59,521 nucleotides of DNA from Deltaproteobacteria bacterium (GTDB taxonomy: Bacteria; Desulfobacterota; Desulfobacteria; Desulfobacterales; C00003060): the NCBI GenBank assembly GCA_019307135.1, contig JAFDKF010000032.1:1-59521 (forward strand), in the 5' to 3' direction. Below are positions 41,903 to 50,835 of the stretch, one piece after another. Each line of letters starts with the position of its first letter. Positions within the stretch are counted from its first letter, which is position 1. Made by a program: the position numbers and the translations under genes. The notes beneath the pieces were generated by a model. That model had not been told where the DNA came from. It worked only from the letters and a program-made list of their open reading frames with translations, and made no database searches.

Positions 41903-43843
41903 ATGTCTTATGTGCCGAAGGTCTTGATAGTTGATGATGAAGCCCGCATGTGCGATAGCCTGAAGGTCTTGTTAAGCAAACAGGACTACGACGCACAAAC
42001 AGCGTACAGTGGTAAAGAAGCGGTAGAACATTTGGCCAAAGATAGTTTTGACCTTGTTCTTCTTGACATTGTTATGCCGGATATGAGTGGTCACCAGATT
42101 ATGGACTATATAAACAGCCAAAATCAGGAGACCTTGGTCATCGTTATGACGGGGCATGCGTCCCTGGACTCGGCCATAGAATCCTTGAGGAGGGGGGCCT
42201 ACGATTATATTAGAAAGCCCTTTGATTTTGAGCAATTATTAAAAAGAGTAAAAAATTCCCTGGATCAAGGTAAGCTAAGAAAAGAAAATGAGCTTGTCAA
42301 CGGAAAGCTGGAGCTAACAGAAAGGCGATACCGATTTTTGGTCAATGCTTCGCCGGATATCATCTATACACTGGATCATCGGGGGAAATTTACATTCATC
42401 AACGGTGCTGTGGAGTCTCTGCTCGGCTATAAAAGTCACCAGTTGATTGGTGAACACTATAACTCCATTGTCTTTGAACACGACATACACAAAGCCAAAA
42501 ATCATTTTAACGAAAAGAGAACCGGTGGGCGTGCCGCTAAGGACGTAGAATTAAGACTAAAATGTTTTCAGAAAAACGGTGGCCCGAGCAGACGTTTGAC
42601 CGTAGAATTGAAGGCCATGGGGATGTATGATAGACCTGTTGAACAGAAAGAGAAAGTTTTTATGGGAACCTATGGTGTGGCAAGAGATATAACGTATCGA
42701 AAGCGCCTTGAAGCCCAATTGTTGCAAGCCCAGAAGATGGAAGCCATTGGGACCCTTGCTGGTGGCATTGCCCATGACTTTAACAATCTGCTCATGGGCA
42801 TCCAGGGAATTGTCTCATTGATGCTTATGGATATCGATTTGACACACCCGTACCATGACCGGTTAAAGAACATTGAAAAACAGGTTCAAAGCGGAGCCAG
42901 ACTAACCTCACACCTCCTTGGATATGCCAGGAAGGGCAGGTATGAGGTCAAGCCTCTTCACCTGAATAAACTAGTAGAAGAGACCTCTGAAACCTTTGGC
43001 AGAACCAAAAAGGAGGTTACGATTCATCGAGAGCTTGCCGAAGACTTATTTGCAATAGAGGCAGACCAAGCACAGATTGAGCAGGTGCTTTTGAATCTCT
43101 ATGTAAATGCTGCAGATGCCATGCTAAGTGGTGGGGATCTTATCTTGAAAACCACAAATACGACACACAAGGATATGAAGGGCAAGCTGTATGAGCCAAA
43201 GCCGGGGAACTATGTCCTGTTAACGGTGACCGACACTGGCATCGGTATGGATAAAAAAACTATGGAGCGCATCTTTGATCCCTTTTTTACCACCAAGGAG
43301 ATGGGCAGGGGCACCGGTCTTGGTTTGGCTTCTGCTTACGGTATCATCAAGGGCCATGGCGGATATATTGATGTGGAATCTAAGAAGGGGCACGGGACCA
43401 CCTTCAGTATTTATCTCCCTGCATCAGAAAAAAGGGTCCGGAAAGCTGTCAAAGGTGCTGAGCAGTTCGTTAAGGGAACAGGAACGGTCCTCCTGGTAGA
43501 CGATGAAGAGGTGATCCTGGAAGTAGGTCAGGAATTGTTGGAGGCCATGGGCTACCGGGTACTGTTAGCCGGGGACGGAAAAGAGGCCGTAGAGGTCTAT
43601 AAGAAACATCAGGATGAGATAGACATAGTCGTTTTGGACATGGCTATGCCAAAAATGGGTGGCGGTGAAGCCTATGACCGCATGAAGGAGATCAACCCGG
43701 ACATAAAGGTGCTCCTTTCAAGCGGCTACAGCATAGACGGCCAGGCGACCGAGATACTGAACCGTGGTTGCGATGGCTTTATTCAGAAGCCCTTCAATAT
43801 AAGACGGCTGTCCCAAAGGATAAGGGAAATCCTCGACAGCTAA
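41903..43843 (+). CDS. Hybrid sensor kinase REC-PAS-HisKA-HATPase-REC
   Basis: A 646-residue cytosolic protein. N-terminal receiver (VLIVDDEARMCDSLK, Asp in VLLDIVMPDMSG, KPF), PAS (FLVNASPDIIYTLDHRGKFT), histidine kinase with GGIAHDFNNLLMGI and GRGTGLGLASAYGII, and a C-terminal receiver (VLLVDDEEVILEVG, Asp in VVLDMAMPKMGG, QKPF). The ATG at 41903 is preceded by GGAGGTCACC. It could take phosphate from the HDOD kinase just upstream. The intergenic region is repeat D. Confidence 0.9.
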   Translation: MSYVPKVLIVDDEARMCDSLKVLLSKQDYDAQTAYSGKEAVEHLAKDSFDLVLLDIVMPDMSGHQIMDYINSQNQETLVIVMTGHASLDSAIESLRRGAYDYIRKPFDFEQLLKRVKNSLDQGKLRKENELVNGKLELTERRYRFLVNASPDIIYTLDHRGKFTFINGAVESLLGYKSHQLIGEHYNSIVFEHDIHKAKNHFNEKRTGGRAAKDVELRLKCFQKNGGPSRRLTVELKAMGMYDRPVEQKEKVFMGTYGVARDITYRKRLEAQLLQAQKMEAIGTLAGGIAHDFNNLLMGIQGIVSLMLMDIDLTHPYHDRLKNIEKQVQSGARLTSHLLGYARKGRYEVKPLHLNKLVEETSETFGRTKKEVTIHRELAEDLFAIEADQAQIEQVLLNLYVNAADAMLSGGDLILKTTNTTHKDMKGKLYEPKPGNYVLLTVTDTGIGMDKKTMERIFDPFFTTKEMGRGTGLGLASAYGIIKGHGGYIDVESKKGHGTTFSIYLPASEKRVRKAVKGAEQFVKGTGTVLLVDDEEVILEVGQELLEAMGYRVLLAGDGKEAVEVYKKHQDEIDIVVLDMAMPKMGGGEAYDRMKEINPDIKVLLSSGYSIDGQATEILNRGCDGFIQKPFNIRRLSQRIREILDS

Positions 43844-44207
43844 CAGGACATGTGGGCTTTGCCCCAATTGGAGCACCCAACACTCCATTCTTCAATTTTG
43901 TTCCTCCGCTTTACGTGATCGTGAAAGATTCAGCCCATCGTATCCGTTCACGGGTTTAGAGGTTCAGTGTTCAAAGGTTCAGGGTTGACCGAAAACTTGA
44001 ACTGTCCTGCGAGCAAGGTTAACGAAAGAAAGGTAACCCCGCCCGCCTCGCCTGAGCGAGCACAGGCTCGCGATGGCGGGCAGGCCTGAACGGTTTACCC
44101 CGTTAAATAGGGTTCCCTTCGGGAAATTTAACAGGGTGAACTCTGAACCTGTGAACGCTTACAGCCCATCTTTGTGCCAGGCTCTTCGACCGAGCAGTTT
44201 TTGTAGG
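43844..44207. repeat. Repeat-filled gap before the GT9 gene
   Basis: GGTTCAGTGTTCAAAGGTTC units (43962-43985), the palindrome GCCCGCCTCGCCTGAGCGAG ... CTCGCGATGGCGGGC (44041-44082), CCGTTAAATAGGG ... AATTTAACAGGG (44101-44138) and GTGAACTCTGAACCTGTGAA. No separate gene. The frame entering the GT9 gene from 44073 is made of these repeats. Confidence 0.6.
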
Positions 44208-45173
44208 ATGACGGAAAAGATATTGGTCATTCATCCGGGGGCCCTGGGGGATCTAGTTCTTAGCTTTCCAGTACTTGTGTCCTTGAAGCATGAAAAGAAA
44301 GCCTCTGTGGCTTTTTTGTGTTCAAGCGACCCCGGGAAAATCGCACATGAGCTGAATGTAGTGGATGCGCATTTTTCTCTTGAGAGGGCCCGCTTCTCTT
44401 CCCTGTTTCACGAAGAGATGACACCGGTTGTCAAAGAGTTCATAAGTGACTACGATACAATAATCTTGATTAGTCTTTCGGACACCATCGAGGGTCACCT
44501 CAGGCAAAACCACAGCGGAAAAGTGTACAAAATAAGCCCCCGGCCTCCGGTTCAGGAGGAGACTCATGTGGCCATCTATATTACTAGACAGTTCGAGGCT
44601 AAGGGTTTGTTGGACGAATGCGGAGTGCGGGGAATGTTTTCAAGCCGTCAGGCGCAACCCTGCGCCAAATCCGAAATCCGAAATCCGAAATCGAAAATTA
44701 TCATGCACCCTGGCGCGGGAAGTCCAAGGAAACGATGGCCACTGGAAAGTTTTGTTCAGGTGGCTGCAATCATTAGGGGAATGAATCTTGGCGAAGTAGT
44801 CTTTCTTGTGGGGCCGGCGGAATCAGACCTGACGCCGTTTATCAAAGCCCGGGCAAAAGAATGCTTTCGGGTATACGAAGACTACGATCTTTCTCACCTG
44901 ACAGCCTTGGTTCGACAGGCGAGATGTTTTGTTGGCAATGATTCTGGCGCGACCCATCTTGCCGCCTTTATGGGGACTCCCACGGTGGCCATCTTCGGGC
45001 CTTCCAGCCCCAAAAGATGGTCGCCGGTGGGTCGTTCAACAAAGGTCCTTAGAGGCGTGGCGGACTGCGCCCCCTGCTTTGAAATAGATGCAGTCAATTG
45101 TGAAGACCCTCAGTGCCTAAATGGGGTATTGGTGGACATGGTCGTTGACGCTGTCAGGGAGATAACTCTGTGA
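44208..45173 (+). CDS. Glycosyltransferase family 9 (heptosyltransferase-like), with repeat insert
   Basis: A 321-residue GT-B enzyme of the ADP-heptose:LPS heptosyltransferase type. N-terminal domain KILVIHPGALGDLVLSFPVL; C-terminal domain IIMHPGAGSPRKRWPLESFV, FVGNDSGATHLAAFMGTPTVAI and FGPSSPKRWSPVG, the nucleotide-binding half. Between them, residues about 136-164 (ECGVRGMFSS ... AKSEIRNPKSK) are encoded by dispersed intergenic repeat units (44615-44700) that keep the frame. ATG 44208 is chosen: the long upstream frame is repeat. It probably builds LPS core or a related surface glycan. Confidence 0.85.
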   Translation: MTEKILVIHPGALGDLVLSFPVLVSLKHEKKASVAFLCSSDPGKIAHELNVVDAHFSLERARFSSLFHEEMTPVVKEFISDYDTIILISLSDTIEGHLRQNHSGKVYKISPRPPVQEETHVAIYITRQFEAKGLLDECGVRGMFSSRQAQPCAKSEIRNPKSKIIMHPGAGSPRKRWPLESFVQVAAIIRGMNLGEVVFLVGPAESDLTPFIKARAKECFRVYEDYDLSHLTALVRQARCFVGNDSGATHLAAFMGTPTVAIFGPSSPKRWSPVGRSTKVLRGVADCAPCFEIDAVNCEDPQCLNGVLVDMVVDAVREITL

Positions 45174-45227
45174 CTCAAGATCAAACACATGAAAAAGTGA
45201 TCATCTATATGAATGCTGAGGCAAGAA

Positions 45228-46178
45228 ATGGAAGATTCAGATAAGGATCAATTGCTGGACAAATTCATAGGATCGGCTCTGGGAACGTTTGTGGGGGACG
45301 CTTTGGGTGAGCCTGTGGAAGGTTGGCCTCACGGGGTGATCTACAGTCAGTTCGGTCTCCTTGATACCATGATCCGGGAAGAAGGGCGCTACACGGATGA
45401 TACGCAGATGATGATAGGGATCTTGGAGACCCTGGTAGAAAAAGGAAGGTTCGATCCTGCGGTATGTGCCAGGAAATTCAAAGAAAACTTTGATCCCGGC
45501 CGCGGCTATGGCCGACGCATCTTTGGGGTGGTGGAAAGGATCAGGCAGGGGATCCCCTGGGACCAGGTGGGCACAGACAGTTTTGGCAATGGCGGGGCCA
45601 TGAGAATAGCTCCTATTGGCTGCTTCTACTACGCCGATCTGGAAGCAATCAAAGCAAATGCCATCTTAAATGCCCGAATCACGCACAACCACCCAGAGGG
45701 GCTTGCCGGTGCTGTAGCGCAGGCTACGGCCGTGGGGCTGGCATTTCAACACGGCCTGTCAAGTGGGCCGATTGAAGTGGAGAAGTTTTTGGACAGCATC
45801 ACAGCCCAGGTGACAGATATAGACAAGGGATTCGGCGAGGCTCTTGATGGAATCAAGCCGATCCCTCGATGTTCCATGCTTGAGGTAATTGAGGCTATTG
45901 CTTCCCGGTATAACCTGAGCCTGAGGGCCATCGAGTCCGTACCAGCCGCCATCGGTGCCTTTGTATTGACTGATAGTTTCCGGGATGCAGTGGTCTTAGC
46001 AGTTAACCTGGGTGGAGATACTGATACTATCGGCGCCATGGCAGGGGCTATCGCTGGTGCCTGTTACGGGTATGGCCGGATACCAGAAGAGTGGCTAAAC
46101 CCCCTGGAAAACGGGGAGAAGGGACGGGATTATGTGATTGATTGCGTAAAGCGTATTGTTCCGTTATTGTTGCAGTAG
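45228..46178 (+). CDS. ADP-ribosylglycohydrolase family protein
   Basis: A 316-residue ARH/DraG-like hydrolase (PF03747) that removes ADP-ribose or cleaves related glycosidic bonds with two metal ions. Metal-binding motifs are YTDDTQMMIGI and GGDTDTIGAMAGAIAGA; GDALGEPVEGW and GNGGAMRIAPIG are also conserved. The ATG at 45228 follows GAGGCAAGAA; 45213 is an alternative. Its substrate is unknown. It lies between sugar-related genes, and no DraT-type transferase is near. Confidence 0.87.
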   Translation: MEDSDKDQLLDKFIGSALGTFVGDALGEPVEGWPHGVIYSQFGLLDTMIREEGRYTDDTQMMIGILETLVEKGRFDPAVCARKFKENFDPGRGYGRRIFGVVERIRQGIPWDQVGTDSFGNGGAMRIAPIGCFYYADLEAIKANAILNARITHNHPEGLAGAVAQATAVGLAFQHGLSSGPIEVEKFLDSITAQVTDIDKGFGEALDGIKPIPRCSMLEVIEAIASRYNLSLRAIESVPAAIGAFVLTDSFRDAVVLAVNLGGDTDTIGAMAGAIAGACYGYGRIPEEWLNPLENGEKGRDYVIDCVKRIVPLLLQ

Positions 46179-46202
46179 GGCATGATCATCATTTGGGCCA
46201 AT

Positions 46203-46320
46203 CTGTGGGAGCGGCATTCCCTGGCCCAGACCTGGATGATTAATCGGATAAGCCCGTTGGATCCTGTCGCGCCAGGGCGGGCTTGCCGTGACCGTCGCGG
46301 CTGGAAAGCCGCTCCCACAG
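46203..46320. repeat. Inverted repeat CTGTGGGAGCGGC ... GCCGCTCCCACAG with REP core
   Basis: Outer arms CTGTGGGAGCGGCATTCC and its complement ending at 46320, enclosing the CCCTGGCCCAGACCTGG ... GCGCCAGGGCGGGC unit (copy 4). No gene inside. Confidence 0.65.
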
Positions 46321-46412
46321 AGATATTGAAGTGGCCGAAGTTATGGCCAAGCCCGGCACAATAGAGTTGTTTTGCCTTCGTGCTGGCGCCAGAGTTCAGG
46401 AGCTGATTTACT

Positions 46413-46766
46413 ATGACCACACACAAGGAAGAAGACCATCGTCCATGGGGCTACTACCAGGTCTATGCTGATGAGCCGGACCACAAGGTCAAGCGGATCG
46501 TTGTTTACCCTGGTAAACGCTTGAGTCTCCAGCGGCACCGCCGCCGCGCTGAACACTGGTACATCCTGAACGGAGAAGCAATTGTGACACGGGATGATGA
46601 AGAACTACACCTTAAGGCGGGGGAAGCGGTTGATATTCCCCGGGGGTCCGTCCACCGCGTCATGAACCCTGCAACGGAGGATATGGCATTCATTGAGGTG
46701 CAGACCGGTGATTATTTTGGTGAGGATGATATTGAACGGCTGGAGGATGATTTTGGGCGAATATAA
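46413..46766 (+). CDS. Cupin, mannose-6-phosphate isomerase type II C-terminal-like
   Basis: A 117-residue cupin. RPWGYYQVYADEPDHKVKRI, LSLQRHRRRAEHWYILNGEA and GEAVDIPRGSVHRVMN match the PMI domain that in many bacteria is fused behind ManC. His residues of QRHRRRAEHW bind the metal. It probably isomerises fructose-6-phosphate to mannose-6-phosphate. manC follows after a repeat-filled gap, so here the two functions are separate genes. Confidence 0.82.
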   Translation: MTTHKEEDHRPWGYYQVYADEPDHKVKRIVVYPGKRLSLQRHRRRAEHWYILNGEAIVTRDDEELHLKAGEAVDIPRGSVHRVMNPATEDMAFIEVQTGDYFGEDDIERLEDDFGRI

Positions 46767-46796
46767 GAAAAAGGTATCTGATCACAGGCCTGAGAA

Positions 46797-47085
46797 TCTC
46801 TCGCCCGCTCCCTTTGGTCGCTTGAGCCCGCAGAGATCACAGAGATAACTTCTTTGGTCTGATTTTTTGAGCAGGAAAAATCAGACCAACAACTCAGTCC
46901 GCCTACGGCGGACGTTATTGATCCTGCAATTTCCATCTTTAGGCAAAGGCTTATCCAAATTGATCAGCCACACACTCTTTTTGCAATAGTACTTTCCCGC
47001 CTGAGCGGGATGGCAGTTTGAGCAGATTTCCCCTCTCAGGAAATCTGCTCAAGAACTCAGTGACTCTGTGGACTCTGTGAGAGAC
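46797..47085. repeat. Dispersed composite element A, copy 3 (inverted)
   Basis: TCTCGCCCGCTCCCTTTGGT at the left, then GGTCTGATTTTT ... AAAAATCAGACC, GTCCGCCTACGGCGGAC, a hairpin AGCAGATTTCC ... GGAAATCTGCT, and GACTCTGTGAGAGAC at the right: the whole order of copy 1 reversed. It separates the cupin gene from manC. Confidence 0.7.
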
Positions 47086-47123
47086 AAAGGAGCCGCGTAA
47101 TCGCTTAGACAGGAAGCTTGAAT

Positions 47124-48203
47124 ATGAACGAGGAAAAACTGGATTTAGTTGTAGTTATCATGGCCGGAGGGATGGGCACAAGATTCTGGCCGTTGAGTAC
47201 GGAAAGAATACCCAAGCAATTTCTTAACCTGTTTGGTGATCGCACCTTGTTACAAAAGAGCTTTGACCGCGTTTCCAATCTCGTTCCTCCTGAGCGGATA
47301 CTGGTTTTAACCAATGTGGCCTTTATCTCAATGGTAAAGGAGCAGCTTCCCCAAATTCCGGTCGAAAATATTATCGGAGAGCCCATAAGGCGTGATACTG
47401 CTGCTGCGGTAAGCCTTGCTGCGGTGCTGTGTAGCAGACATTTTGGCAACCCGGTCATAGCAACACTGACCGCTGATCACCTGATCGAGCCTGTTGCTCT
47501 ATTCCAGAAGACCCTGCTTTCAGCGGCCCGCAGGGCAGTTGATGATAATGCCCTCTACACCTTCGGCATTGAGCCGACCTACCCGGCTACGGGTTACGGG
47601 TATCTGGAACGCGGTATGCAAATTGCCGATGACGACGGGATTGAACACTTCCGGCTCGTTCGTTTCAAGGAGAAGCCGGATCTGGAAACAGCCCGCCAGT
47701 ACGTTGAGTCGGGCAGATTTTACTGGAACTCTGGTATGTTTGTGTGGACCGCAGATGCTATCCTCAAAGAAATCGAGATGCACCTGCCAGGCCATGCCAG
47801 AGCCCTTTCCCGTGTGGCTACCTTTGATCAGACGCCACAGTGGGATCAAGCCCTCAAGGCGGCATTCGAGTCGCTTCATGCTGTGTCAATCGACTTTGGG
47901 GTGATGGAGAAGGCGCAAAATGTGTGTTGTGTGGCATCCAGGTTTTCCTGGAGTGATGTGGGGGGGTGGTTGGCACTGAAAAGCTACCTGCCCGGGGATG
48001 AAGCAGGAAACCGCTGTAGAGGGAAGGCCATGACGCTGGATGCAACAGACAACCTGGTCTTCTGCGAAGATCCCAGGGAGACCATGGTTCTGATCGGGGT
48101 CAAAGACCTCGTGATCGTTCGGGCAGGATCAAAGACCTTGGTTACTCACAAGGATCGCACTGAGGACATAAAAAAGCTTGTTCAGGCTATGGAAAATGAC
48201 TAG
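47124..48203 (+). CDS. manC: Mannose-1-phosphate guanylyltransferase
   Basis: Makes GDP-mannose from mannose-1-phosphate and GTP for surface glycans. The 359-residue protein begins with the pyrophosphorylase motif IMAGGMGTRFWPLSTERIPK; TADHLIEP, ATGYGYLERG, RFKEKPDLETA, FYWNSGMFVW and SWSDVGGW are conserved. It lacks the C-terminal PMI domain, which is encoded by the cupin gene upstream. ATG 47124 is preceded by AGGAAGCTTGAAT. It ends 51 bases before the CNNM gene. Confidence 0.92.
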   Translation: MNEEKLDLVVVIMAGGMGTRFWPLSTERIPKQFLNLFGDRTLLQKSFDRVSNLVPPERILVLTNVAFISMVKEQLPQIPVENIIGEPIRRDTAAAVSLAAVLCSRHFGNPVIATLTADHLIEPVALFQKTLLSAARRAVDDNALYTFGIEPTYPATGYGYLERGMQIADDDGIEHFRLVRFKEKPDLETARQYVESGRFYWNSGMFVWTADAILKEIEMHLPGHARALSRVATFDQTPQWDQALKAAFESLHAVSIDFGVMEKAQNVCCVASRFSWSDVGGWLALKSYLPGDEAGNRCRGKAMTLDATDNLVFCEDPRETMVLIGVKDLVIVRAGSKTLVTHKDRTEDIKKLVQAMEND

Positions 48204-48257
48204 GCAAAATTCATCTCAATATGAAATCGCGCAGCGATTTCATAACTGGAGGTTTTG

Positions 48258-49526
48258 TTGGGCGACCCCTCGTTGAGTGAGATACTTCTGCTGGCACTCC
48301 TGATTTTCTTACTCCTCTGTTCAGGTTGGTTCTCTGCAACGGAGACAGCGCTCTTTTCTTTGAACCGCGTTGAGCGCCGTCGTCTCAAGGAGGACAAATC
48401 AATCCGCTCGCAGCTTATTGCGAGGGCATTGCAGCGACCTCGTGAGTTGCTTTCAACGATCGTCTTTGGAAACACGCTAATCAATGTGGCCACATCGGCA
48501 ACAGCGACGCTTCTCTTCCAGAGGCTCCTCCAGGCGCACAGCCTCATGGCAGCCATTGTGGTGGACACTCTTCTGGTCCTTTTCATTGGCGATATCATTC
48601 CGAAGACAATCGCGGTAAATCAGGCAATACCTTTGTCGCGTGCCGCCATTAAGCCGCTCCACTTTTTCGCAAAGCTCTCCGGTCCGGTGGTAGGCATATT
48701 TGACCGTTCGGCCCGTGGAATTCTACGGGTTCTCAAAGTTCCCGAAGAAGCGCGCGGTGGCCTCAGTCCATCGGAGCTGGAGGTGCTGTTCGAGGAAGCA
48801 GGCCGCAAAAAGACGATCACGGCAGAGGAGCGGCGCATCGCACGCAACATCATGCGCTTCTCGGAAACAACGGCAGAGGAGATCATGACGCCTCGCGTGG
48901 ATGTTGTAGCTGCTCCTTTGGGCGCCACCCGTGAGGAGTTGGAGCAGGTGATGATTGAAGCCCGCCATTCGCGGATACCGATCTATGAGGAAGGCGTTGA
49001 TCATATCGTCGGCTTCGTAAGCACCAAGGAATTCTTCCTCAATCCCGCCCGCGAGATCCGTGAACTCCTCAAACCGGTTGCCATCTTTCCGGAAGGTGCG
49101 AGGATTCCTCGGGTTTTTCGTTACATGCAAAGGAATTTTCTCAATATGGCAGTGATCGTGAACGAGTACGGCGTCACCTCCGGGATTGTGACCATGGAGG
49201 ATCTCGTCGAGGAGATCGTCGGCGAAATCTATGACGAGTACGAGAAGGCGGAAGAACTCATCCGCCCTGTTGGCCCGGATGAGTGGCTCGTGCTTTGCCG
49301 CGCCACCATCGAAGAGGTTAATGACGCGTGCGGCCTGAACCTTCCCGAGGGAGACTCCGTGACGCTGAACGGATATCTGTGTGACCAGTTCGGAGAGATT
49401 CCTGGCCCGGGACAGACCATTGAGCGAAATGGTGCGCGTTTTACCATCGCCGAATCCAAGCGGAGACGAATCGTGAGCTGTCGAATCAAACTGCTTGATG
49501 AGGAGACGGCAGCAGATGATGCTTGA
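48258..49526 (+). CDS. CNNM/CorC family transporter-associated protein, first copy
   Basis: About 422 residues: DUF21 (CNNM) transmembrane domain with several helices (EILLLALLIFLLLCSGWFS, MAAIVVDTLLVLFIGDIIP), a CBS pair (EIMTPRVDVVAAPLGA, RHSRIPIYEEGVDHIVGFV) and a CorC_HlyC domain at the end. The family is linked to magnesium or cobalt efflux. The TTG at 48258 is chosen because GGAGG lies five bases upstream. The 3' end overlaps the next gene by 11 bases. Confidence 0.87.
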   Translation: MGDPSLSEILLLALLIFLLLCSGWFSATETALFSLNRVERRRLKEDKSIRSQLIARALQRPRELLSTIVFGNTLINVATSATATLLFQRLLQAHSLMAAIVVDTLLVLFIGDIIPKTIAVNQAIPLSRAAIKPLHFFAKLSGPVVGIFDRSARGILRVLKVPEEARGGLSPSELEVLFEEAGRKKTITAEERRIARNIMRFSETTAEEIMTPRVDVVAAPLGATREELEQVMIEARHSRIPIYEEGVDHIVGFVSTKEFFLNPAREIRELLKPVAIFPEGARIPRVFRYMQRNFLNMAVIVNEYGVTSGIVTMEDLVEEIVGEIYDEYEKAEELIRPVGPDEWLVLCRATIEEVNDACGLNLPEGDSVTLNGYLCDQFGEIPGPGQTIERNGARFTIAESKRRRIVSCRIKLLDEETAADDA

Positions 49527-50769
49527 GATCGTCATGCTCCTTGTCTGCATTTTAGGTTCGGGCTTTGGCTCGGGCTCAGAAACCGCTCTTGTGTCGGCGA
49601 GTCGGACACGCCTCCAGCATATGACCACTGAAGGCGTGCGGAGGGCACGGCTTGCCATCGAAATCCTCAACCAAAGGGAGCGCATCCTGACGGCCATTCT
49701 CATCGTGACAAATATCTTTAACATCGCGGGTGGCGCCATTGCCACAGTCAGTTTCCAGCGCTGGGCCGGCTCGCTGGCACCCATCGTGGCTACACTAGTC
49801 ATGACATCCGTCTTGCTTGTGATCAGCGAGATCGTTCCAAAAGCCTATTTCCGACACCATGCCGACGGGATGATGGTCAAGTCCGGGGCGGTCTGGAGGA
49901 TTCTGTCGTGGATCCTGGCGCCAATCACTTTTCCTGTCCAGATCTTGACCAACCTTGTCTTTCGCCTTTTTCGGAGCCGTCCCAGGAGCCTCTATACGAC
50001 CCGCGAGGAGATTAAGCTCATCCTCGAGGAATCGGTTGAAAGAGGCGGGCTTGGGCGGTACGAGCAGGAGATGCTGGAGTCCACGCTCGACTATGCCACC
50101 ACGATTGTTCGCGAGGTCATGGTCCCCATCTCAGAAGTTGCACTTCTTCTGGAGACAGCCCACACGCGGGAGCTGATTGCACTTGTGCGTGAGCGGGGGC
50201 ATACACGCATTCCGGTCTATCGGGAACGGGTCGATCAGATCGTGGGGCTGGTGAATGTGTTCGACGTGCTATACGACAAGCACAGAAAGACTTTCATTCG
50301 ACCTTACATGCGGCCGGCCCGCCTGGTCCCTGACACGAAGGGTATCGATGAGCTCTTTCTGGAGATGCAACGGGCACGCGAGAGCCTGACTGTGGTAGTA
50401 AACGAGTTCGGGGCTTGCATTGGGATTGTGGCGCTTGAGGATATCATCGAGGAGATCTTCGGTGAGCTTGCTGACGAGCACGAAGATTTGACGCCCGAGA
50501 TCCAGAAGAAGGGGCCGGGGCGATTTCGAGTCAGCGCCAGAACCGATATCGACGACCTCAATGATGAGACCGGACTTGCGATTTCCAAGGTGGGATTCGA
50601 GACAGTGGGCGGATATGTCCTCCATCATCTTGGCCGGATTCCACGGAAAGGCGAGACCTTCACTGACGGGGACCTCACCGTGCACGTCGTTGAGGCAGAT
50701 CGGTACGGTGTCAAGATGGTGGAGCTAATCCAGAGGGAACCTGAATCGAGTAGTCGAGTGGTCGAGTAG
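49516..50769 (+). CDS. CNNM/CorC family protein, second copy
   Basis: About 417 residues with the same layout as its neighbour: DUF21 domain (VMLLVCILGSGFGSGSETAL, ATLVMTSVLLVISEIVPKAY), CBS pair (VREVMVPISEVALLL, HTRIPVYRERVDQIVGLVN) and CorC_HlyC end. Starts at ATG 49516 inside the first gene, so the two are coupled and may form a heteromer. The last six or so residues (SSSRVVE) are encoded by the GTCGAGTAGTCGAGTGG repeat at 50746-50815, so the native stop was replaced. Confidence 0.87.
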   Translation: MMLEIVMLLVCILGSGFGSGSETALVSASRTRLQHMTTEGVRRARLAIEILNQRERILTAILIVTNIFNIAGGAIATVSFQRWAGSLAPIVATLVMTSVLLVISEIVPKAYFRHHADGMMVKSGAVWRILSWILAPITFPVQILTNLVFRLFRSRPRSLYTTREEIKLILEESVERGGLGRYEQEMLESTLDYATTIVREVMVPISEVALLLETAHTRELIALVRERGHTRIPVYRERVDQIVGLVNVFDVLYDKHRKTFIRPYMRPARLVPDTKGIDELFLEMQRARESLTVVVNEFGACIGIVALEDIIEEIFGELADEHEDLTPEIQKKGPGRFRVSARTDIDDLNDETGLAISKVGFETVGGYVLHHLGRIPRKGETFTDGDLTVHVVEADRYGVKMVELIQREPESSSRVVE

Positions 50770-50815
50770 TCGAGTGGAAAATGGTCAAGTGGCTAACGAC
50801 TCGATCACTCGAGAA
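50746..50815. repeat. GTCGAGTGG repeat overlapping the CNNM 3' end
   Basis: TCGAGTAGTCGAGTGG units, then GAAAATGGTCAAGTGGCTAAC (also 37543-37563) and the inverted end ACTCGATCACTCGA. It encodes the C-terminus of the second CNNM protein and separates it from ubiE. Confidence 0.65.
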
Positions 50816-50835
50816 ATTGCGGAGCCAAGTTTACT

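Noticed and set aside
44073..44207. N-terminal extension of the GT9 gene to 44073
   Set aside because: The extra 45 codons are entirely dispersed repeat sequence and the conserved N-terminus starts at ATG 44208.
48258..50769. Tandem CNNM genes as a recent duplication
   Set aside because: The layouts are alike, but the proteins differ strongly in sequence; paired divergent CNNM genes are common, so a recent duplication is not supported.
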